DNA of 64,000 bases from Perkinsus olseni. Its lineage: Eukaryota; Perkinsozoa; Perkinsida; Perkinsidae. Under the pieces are notes generated by a model. The model saw nothing but the letters and a program-made list of their open reading frames with translations. It made no database searches and had not been told where the DNA came from. Of the stretch, positions 1-11,285 are shown in pieces. The stretch covers positions 186,001 to 250,000 of the forward strand of contig JABANP010000018.1 in the NCBI GenBank assembly GCA_013115135.1, read 5' to 3'. The first letter of the stretch is position 1, and each line of letters starts with the position of its first letter. The position numbers were made by a program, and so were the translations under genes.

Positions 1-2165
1 AGAAGGTGGCAGCAGCCTGCATGTACACCACTATTACGATGGAACCTCGCTATCCACCCTCGGCCCTACTGGAGCTGTGCCAAGTACCACTACTAGCCCT
101 GCACTGAGGTTCCTGCATGATGGCATGCAGGCTACCCCCATCGCCGCCGCCAGGTTATCCGCAACAGCATAGATCTTAGCGCAGGGGAAGAGGACAGAGA
201 AGGCACTCTTGAAGTTGAACCTGAGGCGAGGCGAAGATAGCTAAGAGAGGCTACGACGACGAGGAGCATAGAGTAGTACCCTCTAAACAAGGGCGACAAG
301 CTGGGCATGTTCTTGACAGTACACATATCCTCCTTATCAAGGTCTGTTGTTAATTCAACCGTGCCAGGTACCTACGATGAGGAAGTTCTACTGATGATGA
401 TAATAATGTTGGCATTAAGCTCCTACCGAGAAGACAACCCTATCAATCTGGTGCATCGCAACTGGTAACTGTTTCTGTCTAACGTAAGGGCTCGGAGGCA
501 TGCCCGGCTCATCCTCCTCGGGCCCATCTGTCGAATCCATATCCTCATCGCATGTTGAACCAATCTAAGGTAACTTCCTATCCTTACGCCTAGGAACGGC
601 AGCTGCTGCACCCACCAAGTGTGAAGACAATCTCTTTCTGAGACTTTCAAGACGGTTGGGCTTGTCCCATAGAGTAGCGCTCTCAGCCGCAGGTAGAAGG
701 ACTCTCTTGTTACCTACATCATCATAACTAGACCAGCAGCATGACAATCAAACAACGGTCACCACTACCATGCTGATACATGAACTTGGTCCGCGTCCCT
801 CCGATATCAATACAAAGTATACGTAGGCTCTCGAACAGACGACGCTTCAGGGGCGGGACTGATAACAACTAACGTCGTGAAGCTGAGCGCCCGGGGTGAG
901 CATCGAACGCGAGATCTCTCGCAGTGAAGAGCAAGGATCATACCACTAGACCACAGCAATTGCGAGTATCACCATCAGCCTCCTGGGCAGGCGATGAGCC
1001 ATGCACATCATACGACTTCTGTCTACTGCCACTAGAAGAAGTCCCTGCTGATCTCTGGGCTGATTCGAGTGCTCTGTGGAGGGTCTCTGACGGCTGAGGA
1101 CCAGCAGACTATGATAACCTATCCCCGCTGCCGCCCTACATCATTATTCATCTGCATCACAGGTAATGTCTCACCACGGTTATACCGGCGTGCTGCGGCT
1201 TCTACCCTCGCCTGTGGACTGCAGCCCTGCAGAAGAAATGTACCTCCCCGGTCGAGAAGTACTGTAAGCACTACCTCTTCTTCCGATATATCCTCTGCAC
1301 TAGACTCAGCTCGTGATTCCTCAGGCGCAGACACTCCCCCGCCAGCGATCTTAGTACCAGCAAATGATACAGAATCTGATCCATAAGGACGCCACCTGCG
1401 AGATGCCCCATTCTAATGCTAATCCACGACCAATGATGGATCGACTGATGCGCTCGATGGGGCTCAGAAAATATTACGTTTGCTTCTCTTGAATTCATGT
1501 AAAGCCATGGTAGCTGCTGGCTTCAGCTTCCTCCCTTGTCCGTTGTGACCTCCAACCGATGATGCCGCAGCGGCGGTGGGACTGTTCTGGTTGCTCCGCT
1601 GTGAGCTAGCAACTGCTAATCCAACCATATCACGGTCGGCTAGCACCTATAGAAGCTACCATCAAAAGTCAAGCCTCAGGAGAGACGGTCTGACCTCCGT
1701 TAGGGCACGATCGATGCGCTCCAACAGGACCCTCAGCTCCGAGGTTGAGCGAAGCGATACTGCTACTATCCTGAGATGGCAGGGCTATGCACCTGGACTT
1801 GGCAAACTGTCGCCCTACCGTAACAACAGCTTCCATTCCGTAACGATAAGAGACGCAGCACGGGCTACTACCAGCCTCAATCGACGTATCTTATGGTGGC
1901 CCTTACTTCGGAATACCAGTAAGGTCGCAGCGCCACAGGCTGCGCATACGACGGCACATGCCACCAGGGCTAGTCTAGTGCGGGATGGGGAGGAAGAAAG
2001 GGACGTGGTGTCAGGATGATGGGAGAACAGCAACATATCCGACCAACAGTTAACAAGCGTGAAGATGGTTAAAATTAAAAGGAAGACTATACTGAGCCGC
2101 CACAACTGCAGTAGTGAAGCGTCAATGAACGGGCGAAACCATGATGTAACACAGTACCACTCCAA
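1..2165 (-). CDS. Unresolved multi-exon gene, 3' end probably outside the window
   Basis: I do not recognise this gene. The minus strand carries a run of coding-like exons separated by short GT-AG introns. The 5' piece (about 1815-2165) has a hydrophobic stretch of about 20 residues near its start and a second further on, so a membrane anchor is possible. Next come an exon rich in E and S (about 1268-1383, with EDISEEE before a GTAGTG donor), one at about 950-1090, one at about 590-725 (VGNKRVLLPAAES) and a strongly acidic one at about 424-566 (DEDMDSTDGPEEDEPG). The last readable exon (about 142-220, FKSAFSVLFPCAKIYAV) ends at a GTAGCC donor, so the gene may continue to the left. Joins are by eye; the start and the number of genes are uncertain. 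Confidence 0.35.
886..960 (-). tRNA. Degenerate tRNA-like sequence (Glu/Pro-like), probably a relic
   Basis: Read on the minus strand there is an A-box-like GTGGTCTAGTGGTATGATC, a pairable D stem (GGTC/GATC), an anticodon stem CTTGC/GCGAG and a B-box-like GCGTTCGATGC. The anticodon loop has 8 nt, the base before a TTC anticodon is C instead of U, and the T stem and acceptor stem do not pair well. A working tRNA is therefore unlikely. It lies where the surrounding gene seems to have an intron. A tRNA pseudogene or the head of a tRNA-derived SINE fits best. Confidence 0.35.
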
Positions 2166-2478
2166 CCACTACTCTTGCCCGAGATATCGCAATCGAGGGC
2201 ATCCGAGTTGCCAGACTGACAATAATAAGATTCACTTAACACGAGACATGAGGCCAAGGCCGAAACACGCTTAATGATGATAGGGGTTATCAGTGGTAGC
2301 AGCAGTACGTGCCCCTACAACTGCTACACCCCAGAACAAGAATGCCTTCTAAAAACGACAAGTCGGGCCCGTGAGGAGCATCCCCATTCAATGCCTCTTG
2401 CTGTCGAGACCAGTCTTAGTGTTGTTCACGTTCTCCGTAAATTTATCCTTACCTGAGAGCAACGGGTGCTACCGAGAA

Positions 2479-4824
2479 CTACAAGCCAATGACCAGCCTA
2501 CCCGCTTCGAAGTCGGTCATCCTCGAGAAGAGCTGTTGCTGGTTAGCTAGCCCTTGACGCGTCTCCGCATCGATGGCAACGATAGAGCCATCAGCCATCA
2601 TGTGAGTCAGATCCATCTACCATGACAACTCCTAACACCCCTCACACAGCAACACTACTACCATCAGCCATCAGGGCCTCATACTCGGGAGCCTTCTCCT
2701 TCACCTCAGAGCTGACCTCCTCATTCATAGACATCACCAATGTATCGAAATCGATACACTCCTTCCTGTACTTGCCCTCTACCTCTAGCAGCTTTGGCAT
2801 GACCTCGGCCTCTGAGAGCTCCTTCCTGTTGGCCCACCTCTCCTTCAGCTCAGCGACGTATTCCTCATACACGGGCCTGTGGGGGTCATCAGCCTGACAG
2901 TAGTAACGCCGAATCTTCACAGACCAGGGTGACTTGCAAACACTACCTTAAGCCTTCTCAAGAAAGCATCAGCCTGACTCTCGCCCTTCACTTGGAACCA
3001 ACGCCCTTCCAGACCAGGCTTCCTCGACTCCAAGGTGCGGTAGAAGATATTCAGAGCTTGGTTGTACCCAGGATTGAACCTCCGACCTACAGAGAGGGAA
3101 GCTAGTGCTTCAGAAAGAAGAACTGCCTACCAGTGAGTTTCATGTAGTTCATGTACGCGTTGAAGGCGTCTGCAGGGCAGACCTCATCATCGGCTATTTC
3201 GCCAGCAGGTACGTAGAAGAGTGCGTTAACATCATCACCGAGGGAGTAGAACCTATCGTTAAACTCAGGATTCCACCATCGTCAAGCATGGTGGTACGTA
3301 CTTCCCATTGGGATACTCCTGTGCCACGCGTAGCAGTGCAGATTGCGTTTGGAGTGGTATGGCGGCGTCGTTAAGGAATATGAAGTTACCTGGGAGACAG
3401 GTACGACTTGAGACTGAAGCATGGATAGACCGAATCGGGTACTACCCATAAGGCGGGCAGCAGAAAGTTCTACCATGCTGCTCTCTCTTGAAAGTAGACG
3501 CTCGTAGTACCTGATGGTGTTAGTGATGGAACTGAGGTCAGAGAGATGGTATTACTGTTCGCCCTCGCTGTCCATGTGGGCAGGGGCCATGTCCAAATGC
3601 GCCTCTCGGCTGAGTGCCGCTTCCTGTGTGGCCCTCCTACGACGCTGCAGCACCGAATACATCTCGAACCTATCAAGTACGAGGCTCAGCTCCTCCTCTC
3701 CACCGCCAGTCGACTTATCACCTGTTGTTGTAGATCTCAGCAAACCATTGATGAGGCATGAGCTCAGGGAAGGTGCGCGCATCCCCTCCGGTCTTGGTGA
3801 GATAGAATATCATATGCTCGACTAGTGGTCCTCGGTAGAGATCGTAATACTGAATACAGGAATAATGATAATGGCCAGATAACAGTCCTAATGCTTACCT
3901 CGAAGCTGGGCCTCTGGTAAAGATATTTATTATTGTGGTTAGTGACTCCACGATCATCCCAGGTCTGAGGGAAATAATATCGTCTGCCAAACTACCACAA
4001 CTTCTCTCTATTACATGCCATTGCTTCATGGTGGTCTCCTCGATGCCCTTGATGTACTCAGCGCTCTCCGGGTCCTCAGCCAAGGCGTTGAGGTAATTGG
4101 CATGATACATGTGCTTCTCCACAAACGCCTGCCAGTACCTGTGGCAACCTTTTCCTTACCCAGGAGTACAGAGTTCTCTTACTGATCAGCATCTAACCAC
4201 TCAGAGGTAGTAGCATGAGAAATGGGAGGGTTGTTAAAACTAATGTAGAGAGCTCTGGCACCGTTCTTGACAATCTGCTCGGAAGTCTTAACACTGTCCT
4301 CACAGGACACCACGGCCTCGTCGAAGATCTCCCAGGTACCACCTAAGTCGTTCGATATACCGGTGTACCGATGTAGCGGAGTTGGGCAGCCTACAAACAT
4401 CCTTAACGGCCTTCTTATGGTCTTCCTGTGCGAAGTCGTCCAGCATCTGCATGTTCTGGGTGTAAAAGGCCCTCAAGGCAGACACCAACTCCTTATGGGT
4501 GATCTGATGGGAGGCATCATTCACACTAGCCTGCGTGTGTAGGATGAGTCCAACCTCCTTCTCCCAACGCTTCCAATCGATGGGCTCCGGCTCTATCGTA
4601 CCGTATTTGTCGATGGTGTTCAACGCTGTTGTATCGCGAGCCTACTCACGAGATACGCAATTTACGGTACTACTATGATAGAGCATTACCCTAGTATCAC
4701 GAAAGGCAGCATTATCAGCCTCGGTCATAGTAAACTCTCCAAGGTTATGCCATTTCTTCTCCACATCACGACGCGGTACGCAGGCCCTTACGGCACGAGG
4801 GCTCACACGACGAAGAGTCGACAT
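2479..4824 (-). CDS. Probable mitochondrial protein, about ten exons, unrecognised
   Basis: The chosen start (ATG at 4822-4824) opens with MSTLRRVSPRAVRACVPRR, basic and without acidic residues, as in mitochondrial transit peptides. Coding exons then follow on the minus strand, joined by introns of roughly 40-55 nt in compatible phase. Examples: the junction near 4394/4341 gives KDVCGTWEIFDEA, the one near 4192/4148 gives DADQYWQAFVEKH, and the one near 3730/3677 gives YNNRFEMYSVLQ. Later pieces include GDDVNALFYVPAGEI, about 3230-3160, and the exon at 2642-2920, rich in charged residues. The stop is TAG at 2479-2481. The product would be some 600 residues, mostly helical and charged. A short IDWKRWEKEV segment recalls F-ATP synthase subunit d, but this is only a hint. 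The first intron boundary and two in the middle are ambiguous. Confidence 0.5.
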
Positions 4825-5065
4825 AGACCGAGATGAGCACGGCATCATCGTCGAGAGAAGGGAAGCAACACCAAAAACGTACTGACAACAACGAGGAAAG
4901 ACGATTATACCAGTGAGTACAGGACCACTGGAGTGCAAGGCCTACGCGGCTCTGCGCATTTCGAAATTCGAGATGTTTGAGGGATCGCAAGTGAGCAAGA
5001 CTTGCAAGATGACGCGCCGAAGCCAGGCAAGCCTTTCGACTGAGCTTTCCTTACTATTGTCGTAA

Positions 5066-5982
5066 ATGGTGTGGCACGTGGCTATCTCCAAGGAGGCCCG
5101 TGATGCTAGGTTCGGCCTTAAGTTTGCCGAGTGTACTATAGCTAAGAATGAAGTAAGAAGCCACACATCCCTTTACGTTGCATGCCTTCCTACTTGAACC
5201 TCTGTGTGTAGCCAGTTATAGCGCTATCAGGGTATGCATAGTCTTGTTGACAGGTATTGGTTGTTACTGAAGATCCTATCATTAACCTCCCTGCTGACCG
5301 GGCCAACTCAGACCTCGCAGCAGATCGATGCATCAGACGTGGATGCTTGGTAGGGTGTACTCCTCGTAGCCTTCGCCGCACTCTTCCTATCAGATATTGG
5401 CCTCCAACTACGTACGTAATGATAATCGTAAAGCCACGTTGATCTGGATGAGAGACCGGACCGTGGTAGCCGAAGTCACTTCTATGTTTGACCCTGACAA
5501 GCCGTCTTGGCTTTCCACCACAGCCTTGAAGAGGTAACTCCCTCCTCATCAAAGTGTGGACATGATGATGCTCTCAGGGACCTACCTCACAACCTCTATA
5601 TCGAGCTCTTCGTCGACTCTAAGGACACCCCCCTTAAGAGCGATACTGATTCCACTAAGTCCGTCGATCTAACCCCAGCTACAGGTAAGTCCTCATCTAG
5701 CTATTCAACCCTATTCTTCTGCCTCTCCAGCCTGTAGCCGTTCTGCTGCCACTCTCGATTACTGCAACCTTGACTGCAGCGCTGGCGAGGAAGACTATGG
5801 CCTACTGCAAGAGAGGTGAGTACGCTCTGCTGCCATGGGCGTTGTTATGGGAGCCTCCCTTCACAGACGGCAATCCCTGTTGAGATCCCTCAGACGTCGA
5901 TGCTTGACCACTGAGTTCGGCCGTTTCTTCAATCGTATGAAGGTTGGACCAAACGGCTCCTACAACAGTATGAAATTCTGAG
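5066..5982 (+). CDS. Unrecognised multi-exon gene
   Basis: Plus-strand exons join in frame from ATG 5066 (MVWHVAISKEARDARFG) to TGA 5980-5982 (NGSYNSMKF). The first intron runs from a GTAAGA donor at about 5154 to TTGACAG before 5251. The next exons read LVVTEDPIINLPADRANSDL, then ASNYVRNDNRKATLIWM up to a GTAACT donor at about 5533. After that come IELFVDSKDTPLKS, a Cys-containing exon (LDYCNLDCSAGEED) and a basic C-terminus with RSLRRRC. Introns are 40-100 nt with GT-AG ends. An in-frame TAA lies directly before the ATG, and a further ATG upstream is in the same frame, so a small uORF is possible. The gene ends head-on to nothing obvious and starts about 240 bases from the divergent gene at 4824. 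I cannot assign a function. Confidence 0.5.
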
Positions 5983-6540
5983 TGTCATCTTCTCCGGTGT
6001 AGAAGTGCTACTATTCCCGTCCCATCAGTCCATTCTCATTCTCGTGCATGATGCTTCTTCCGTGTATTAAGCGTATAGTGCATCCTATCTAGTCACACTG
6101 CTACTGCGGCTCACCTCACCTTTAGTAAGGCTGTCCAATAGTAGAGTACGACATCATCTGGGTGCTCGTCTCATTTGCGTAAGTTCACATCTCGTTCTTT
6201 ACCGTCATGAAATGTATTTCCGACTGATCGTATATTACTACTGTCACGTATCACTGATTTGACTAACCCGTAGTTGACACTAAGAATACTGCAAGAAGGC
6301 AGCAACCACTGTCATCCGATGATATTAGATTGACATTGAGTATTCATTGCATTGATCATCGTCATGATGCTGTACTGTTAACAGCAGCAACATCAACGGC
6401 ATGCTCACAGGGAGGGTTCAGGGTTACTTAGTGCCATGTTGCGTTACATAGTGTTAGAGGGTCAGGGGGCTGGGTATGGTTATCATCGGGGTTGAATTCC
6501 TATCTGAGAGGCTTATTCAGGGTTACTGGACGATTCCTGA
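5983..6540. other. Intergenic stretch, no gene seen
   Basis: Both strands are full of stops and I found no exon-like reading frame here. It holds the 3' flank of the gene ending at 5982 and the 5' flank of the gene starting near 6541. It contains short runs such as repeated GGGTT-type words at about 6415-6530, but nothing I can name. Confidence 0.4.
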
Positions 6541-9500
6541 ATGGTCGCCGAGAGTCCGGACGAGCGAACGGCGTTCATGACTGATTTTGATGACGATGCT
6601 TCTGCTGATGGACCTTCATGTGGTGGCCGAGCCTGCTTTCGATAGGCGTATTATCTGGCTCTGTGTCAGCTGGGAATCGGCGACCCATCGGTGATGAGGG
6701 ACGAGGTAGCCGTGCTAAACTACTTGGCAGCTCGAGTACAGTGGCATCATCTGTTGAAGTCGAGCGAGAGAACGCATCCAAGTAAGGTGCTCAGTGGCGG
6801 CCTTAAGAGCAGCTGAAGCGTATATACGGGGTATTCCTAGCAGGGAGGGGGTCAAGTTTAGTCTTTGAAATGGGTGAGACGAAGATTGTGTGGCCCAATC
6901 TTGATGATGCCAGGCATGGATCTGGCAGCAGCAGCAGCAGCAGCCTATGGAGTAGGCTCAGGAGGAGATGTGCTAGGGTATTTACTGCAAGGCAGCACCA
7001 GCATGCGGTTGGTGCTGAGGGGTAGTCTATTGTAAGGAAAGCCGCGTGTCGGAACACGCTGCATTTTGTCCTTGTATGCCTCTTGTTGATCATCATTATC
7101 ATTCATCATTCAACTCTACCGCCGTGGACATGCTCTAATCGCCTACTCGCCCTCAATGTCCTGTCGTGTTCAGTCATCCTCAAATGTTTAATACAGTAGG
7201 AAGTGCCCATTCATGCTGCTGCACTCCCTTCATCATCGCTGTTGTCTTGGCACCACTGCCGCGTATGTTACCCAATTCTGTAAGCCTATGTCATCACCGC
7301 CAAACCTAGCCCTACCTATCAGGTTCACGGCGCCCCACTACTGCCTTTCTGTATAGCAATGGTGCTAGGCCGTATGGGGGACGTCGCGCTAGTAGCAGCA
7401 GTAGCGCTGCTGCAGCTGCTTCGCCTAGTGGACATGTCGATAACCGTGGTGATGGTGATGCAGCTAGCGGAGAGAGTAGTTCCCAAGGCCAGGTGAGGTA
7501 CCCGATTCAATACCCTGAGATTGTGTATCGATAAGGCACTCAAGCTGGCTCTAGAACCCCTGTCCAATAACGATTTGAAGTCGATCCTGGCAGTGAAGGG
7601 TGTTGCTACTGATGGTACGAGAGACCAACTGGTACAGCGTCTAGTAGCTACTGCATCAAAGCCTTGTGATGCCGCTAAGGCACAGAATGTAATGCTCGTA
7701 ACGATAACCGGCGCTGCCACTCGGAGTAGGTCCTGGATACCTTGGCGACTGATCTATACTCGACATTCAAATACAGTGTCCAGAGTGATAAGGATGTTGC
7801 CATCCGACTGCTACAGGTCCTCTCTCGACATGATAAGGATTCAGTCCATCGAGGGGTAGCACCAGCACTACTAATAAGCTACTATCTGCAGACACCGTTG
7901 ATAGATACGCAACTTCATTGAGGACTACATCGACACCCAGATAGGTAGCCATCATTATGCTCTCACTGGAACGTCCATGGCATTGCCGACACCCTTCGAG
8001 AACGGGTAGTGATCATCGCAGTAAGCTGGATACCTCACAGTTCCGTCACCAGGATACTCGGCGGCGATGCTACCACAGACTGGTCGCCACCCAACGGAAG
8101 GAGTATTTCTGTACCATACATGGCACACGCTTGCGCCTTTGCTAAGCGCATGCGAGAGTGGGGGGCCCTGGTACCAATCGCCACTGCAAAGTATAGTGTG
8201 CCTAGGTACATCAGGGAGGCCTCTATAACACCTCCCCGACCCCAGAAGGATGATATTGTATCATCAGCCGTCGCCTCCCACCGAGGCCGAGCTGGACAGA
8301 TCATAGAAGGGCAGGACTACTACTATAATATTGACAACAGTATGGACACAGAAAGGTTGGACCTCGTCAGCCACGGTGCCGCAAGATGCTCGTAGTTTTG
8401 TCAGAGCTATTGATATAATATCAAGGCGTAGGAGGGAGATAGCAACCCTGGGAGAGGCAGTGAAGGGAGGGGGTATATCAGGCATACCACACGCCTCGGT
8501 AATCGCCCCAGAGAAGGAGTACTGATGATAGAACACTGATATAGATACGATCATTACAGCGTCTTCTATTATCTCGAACACTACATCCCGAGGAGCTTAA
8601 AGTGAGCTGTTGTGGTTCAACGCCAGCGGTGCACATGCCTGGACCCTCAGGCCCTGGGCTTGCAGCATCACCGAGGCTTACTCCTCTCGGGGCCTCCTGG
8701 GTGCGGTAAAACGTCCTTAGCGAAAGTCCTATCACAGGTAGCGTTGAACTAGCAACCCAATGCGGTGGTAGGACCCCAGATGTCTCCAGGCTCTGAACTG
8801 TGATACTATCCAAGTGGTCCACGCTCCCGATATTCAGAGTAAATGGTACGGCGAGAGCGAGCACAAGCTATTTCAAGTAGTTGTGATGGGTATGGTGGCA
8901 CCACACGAGTTACCACTGTTATCAGCTTTTCGAGCCTGCCAGGAGGACTGCCCACGACCCCTTCTCGTTACACATTATAATATTGGATGAGATAGATGGA
9001 CTGACCAAGACTCGAGGGAGTGACACCAATAGTCGGGCTGATGATTCCCTGGTCTCATGTTTGCTGGCCTGCATGGACGGTAGTAGGGCGCAGTTGTTGC
9101 CTTCACTTCACACTATTCATCAAGTAGGTATATTACCCATAGCTTCCGACCCGAAACATTACCCAGGGAGTGGTCGACAGGATAATCGGAGTAGAACAGG
9201 GCATTGATTTGGTGAAGGGGTGGTATCAGGCGCTTAGGTCGGCATCATCATAATGGAGGCACTGTTGGTCCGAGGCCACCTAGTACCCCTCCTGCTCCTG
9301 CTAAAGTCCTTGGTGATTATAGCAGAGCGAGAGGCCTCGGCCCTTCTTCACGTCCCTTCCCAGACCCTGTTTGTTCAGATAGTGGTAACGGGTCCATGGC
9401 GGGCAGGAGAGTGGATACAACCCCTCTGAATAACATCCTCATCATCGGTAACAACACTATTACCGTACCCATGCCTATTCTCACCGCCATCTACAGGCAC

Positions 9501-10207
9501 CACCAATCGTCCAGATGTCATCGACCCTGCACTACTCCGATACGGCCGCTTCGGTCTCCATGTAATGAGTGCTATCTAGAAGTAGATGAATTAATGATAG
9601 TCATTAGGTCCAAATACCACTGCCGGATGAGGATCAACGGTTTGAGATTCTACAGAATATGTGCAAGAGCTTGCTGCACTCGGGTTACATGGCCAAGGAC
9701 ACCGTCAACCTACGAATGTGGGCCCGGAAAACGGTATTGCTTCGTCCCAGGGCGCACCTTCTGCTGAGTTCTCACCTCAGAACGGATGGTCCGGGGCAGA
9801 CATCCGGATGCTCGTCGATGAGACAGTCGCTACAGCGCTAGAGGAGGCCACCGGGCTGCGAGAGCCGTCACTGGAGAATCGGACAGGTTGGTTGGCTGCC
9901 TAACAGGCAATCGATCCGCTGGATGACTTGGCCCTCTCAGGCCGTACTTCTCATGGTGACACCTCGAATGAGGATCCCTCGTCGAGTGGGGAGAGAAAGC
10001 CTGTCCACCTGGGAGAGACGAGCACACCCCGACGTTGAAGCCAGGCTCGATCTCTCAGGAGGTAACACTGCCATGGACTTCACCTCCACCTTCTCCCATC
10101 TCAGACATTCTCTGACTCGTTCGAACGAGTTCGGGAGAGCGTACAAGAGTCGAAGACTAAGCGCCAGACTCATCCTGTTGACAGCCCTCGGCGTGTATCT
10201 TTGAAAT
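6541..10207 (+). CDS. SAP-domain protein with an NSF/Sec18-like AAA+ ATPase domain
   Basis: The certain part is an AAA+ domain at about 8565-9900. It reads GLLLSGPPGCGKTSLAKVL (Walker A, 8687-8713), then after a 59-nt intron VVHAPDIQSKWYGESEHKLF, HIIILDEIDGLTKTRGS (Walker B, about 8971-9018), NNILIIG joined to TTNRPDVIDPALLRYGRFG (sensor/Arg-finger region) and WSGADIRMLVDETVATALEE. These match the D1 ATPase of NSF block by block, so an ATP-driven SNARE-disassembly-type role is the best family guess. Upstream exons read in compatible frames and include a SAP-like helix pair (NNDLKSILAVKGVATDG, about 7565-7615), normally DNA-binding, after a Ser/Ala-rich N-terminus. A Pro/Ser-rich insert of about 60 residues lies between Walker B and the NNILIIG block. 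Only one AAA domain is seen; NSF has two. The start (ATG 6541) and the unity of SAP and AAA parts are inferred from phase-compatible introns. Confidence 0.55.
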
Positions 10208-11285
10208 AATTGTCCATTGTTGGTCCATTGATTTTTCTTCCATGTTGGCATCCGACAACACCAGTAGTCCATAACACTTTCCACGGGGATTCAATCCGGT
10301 GACGGACAGTTTGATGTTGGATATTCTTTCCGCACAAAGTAATGGGAAAGTTGACCTATGTTTATGACTATCATCACGAAGGGATGGAGTGGATCAGTAT
10401 GTTCTGTCTTCCATTTACTGATTGATTTCGGTGGTAGCGCTTTTCCGGCGTGCATGAATTTATATTACGAAGTGGCGTTGAGTGGGCAAGTATGCAGATT
10501 CAAAAAACGAATCAGCGATTTTAGTAATCTAAAGGACATTGTTCGATGAAAGTTGACACGAACTACCAGCCGGTTCGGCTCTAGCAACAATGACACTGCT
10601 ACCTAATCTACTCTAGGTGAGGCGCTACATGGTGACGGTTCCATCAAGCACAACAGTAAGCTACGAGAAATTCACAATCGCAATTCAGATGAGGATTGGT
10701 TTCGAATTACTCTCAGTGTTTCATTCTCGGAATGGTTATGATCGACCTATCTTTGAAGGTCGCCTCGTGCTTCCCTGGAGACCCATGTTAACAACTCGTT
10801 GTCACACAACACCGATACAGCGTATAGTCTAGTGGGATCAAGAGAGACACGACTGGTAAGTCATAGACTATTCTGGTCTGAAAGAGAGAAAATCCCACTT
10901 ATCTCGTCGATAGACACTCGCTCATATACCAAAAAATTAAGCGATCAGGAGACTAATGTCAGTGGTCTTATTATAAAACAAAAGACATTGCAGAGAACCA
11001 AATACTTTTTTGGTTCAACAACAACGTAATAGCAGTAACAGCAGATGATAAGAGCGAGTGTGTAATCTAGAATATACAACAAAGATATTATTTCCAGTAG
11101 GAAAATATCCGTCCACACGGACAAAATAGTGATGGTGGTCATTGAGAGGCGCCTCGCGTCAGTCACTACTTTATTATAGAGAAGAGTAACCAGAGAAGTG
11201 AAACTAAACCTGGGAAAGGCCAATATGGTACAACGAGCGTCTTCCATCAATGATGAAAGTGCTCTGCTAGGCGCAAGTCGTGCAC
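10208..11285. other. Intergenic stretch, no gene seen
   Basis: About 1.1 kb between the AAA gene and the 3' end of the ENT pseudogene. It is AT-richer than its neighbours. Open frames here are short, lack donor and acceptor contexts that connect them, and show no family motif. I see no tRNA or clear repeat. Confidence 0.4.

Noticed and set aside
6925..6945. CAG repeat, and similar CTG/TGC runs at 27836, 44800 and 60392
   Set aside because: Short triplet runs common in Ser/Gln-rich coding or flanking DNA here; no sign of expansion or special function.
8340..8356. Apparent 16-nt intron GTATGGACACAGAAAG
   Set aside because: A normal 43-nt intron with the same donor and a later AG gives an equally good frame, so an ultrashort intron is not needed.
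8729..8743. 15-nt in-frame segment with a stop (GTAGCGTTGAACTAG) after the Walker A motif
   Set aside because: A 59-nt intron ending TCTCCAG restores the NSF-like alignment exactly; no 15-nt intron or readthrough is required.
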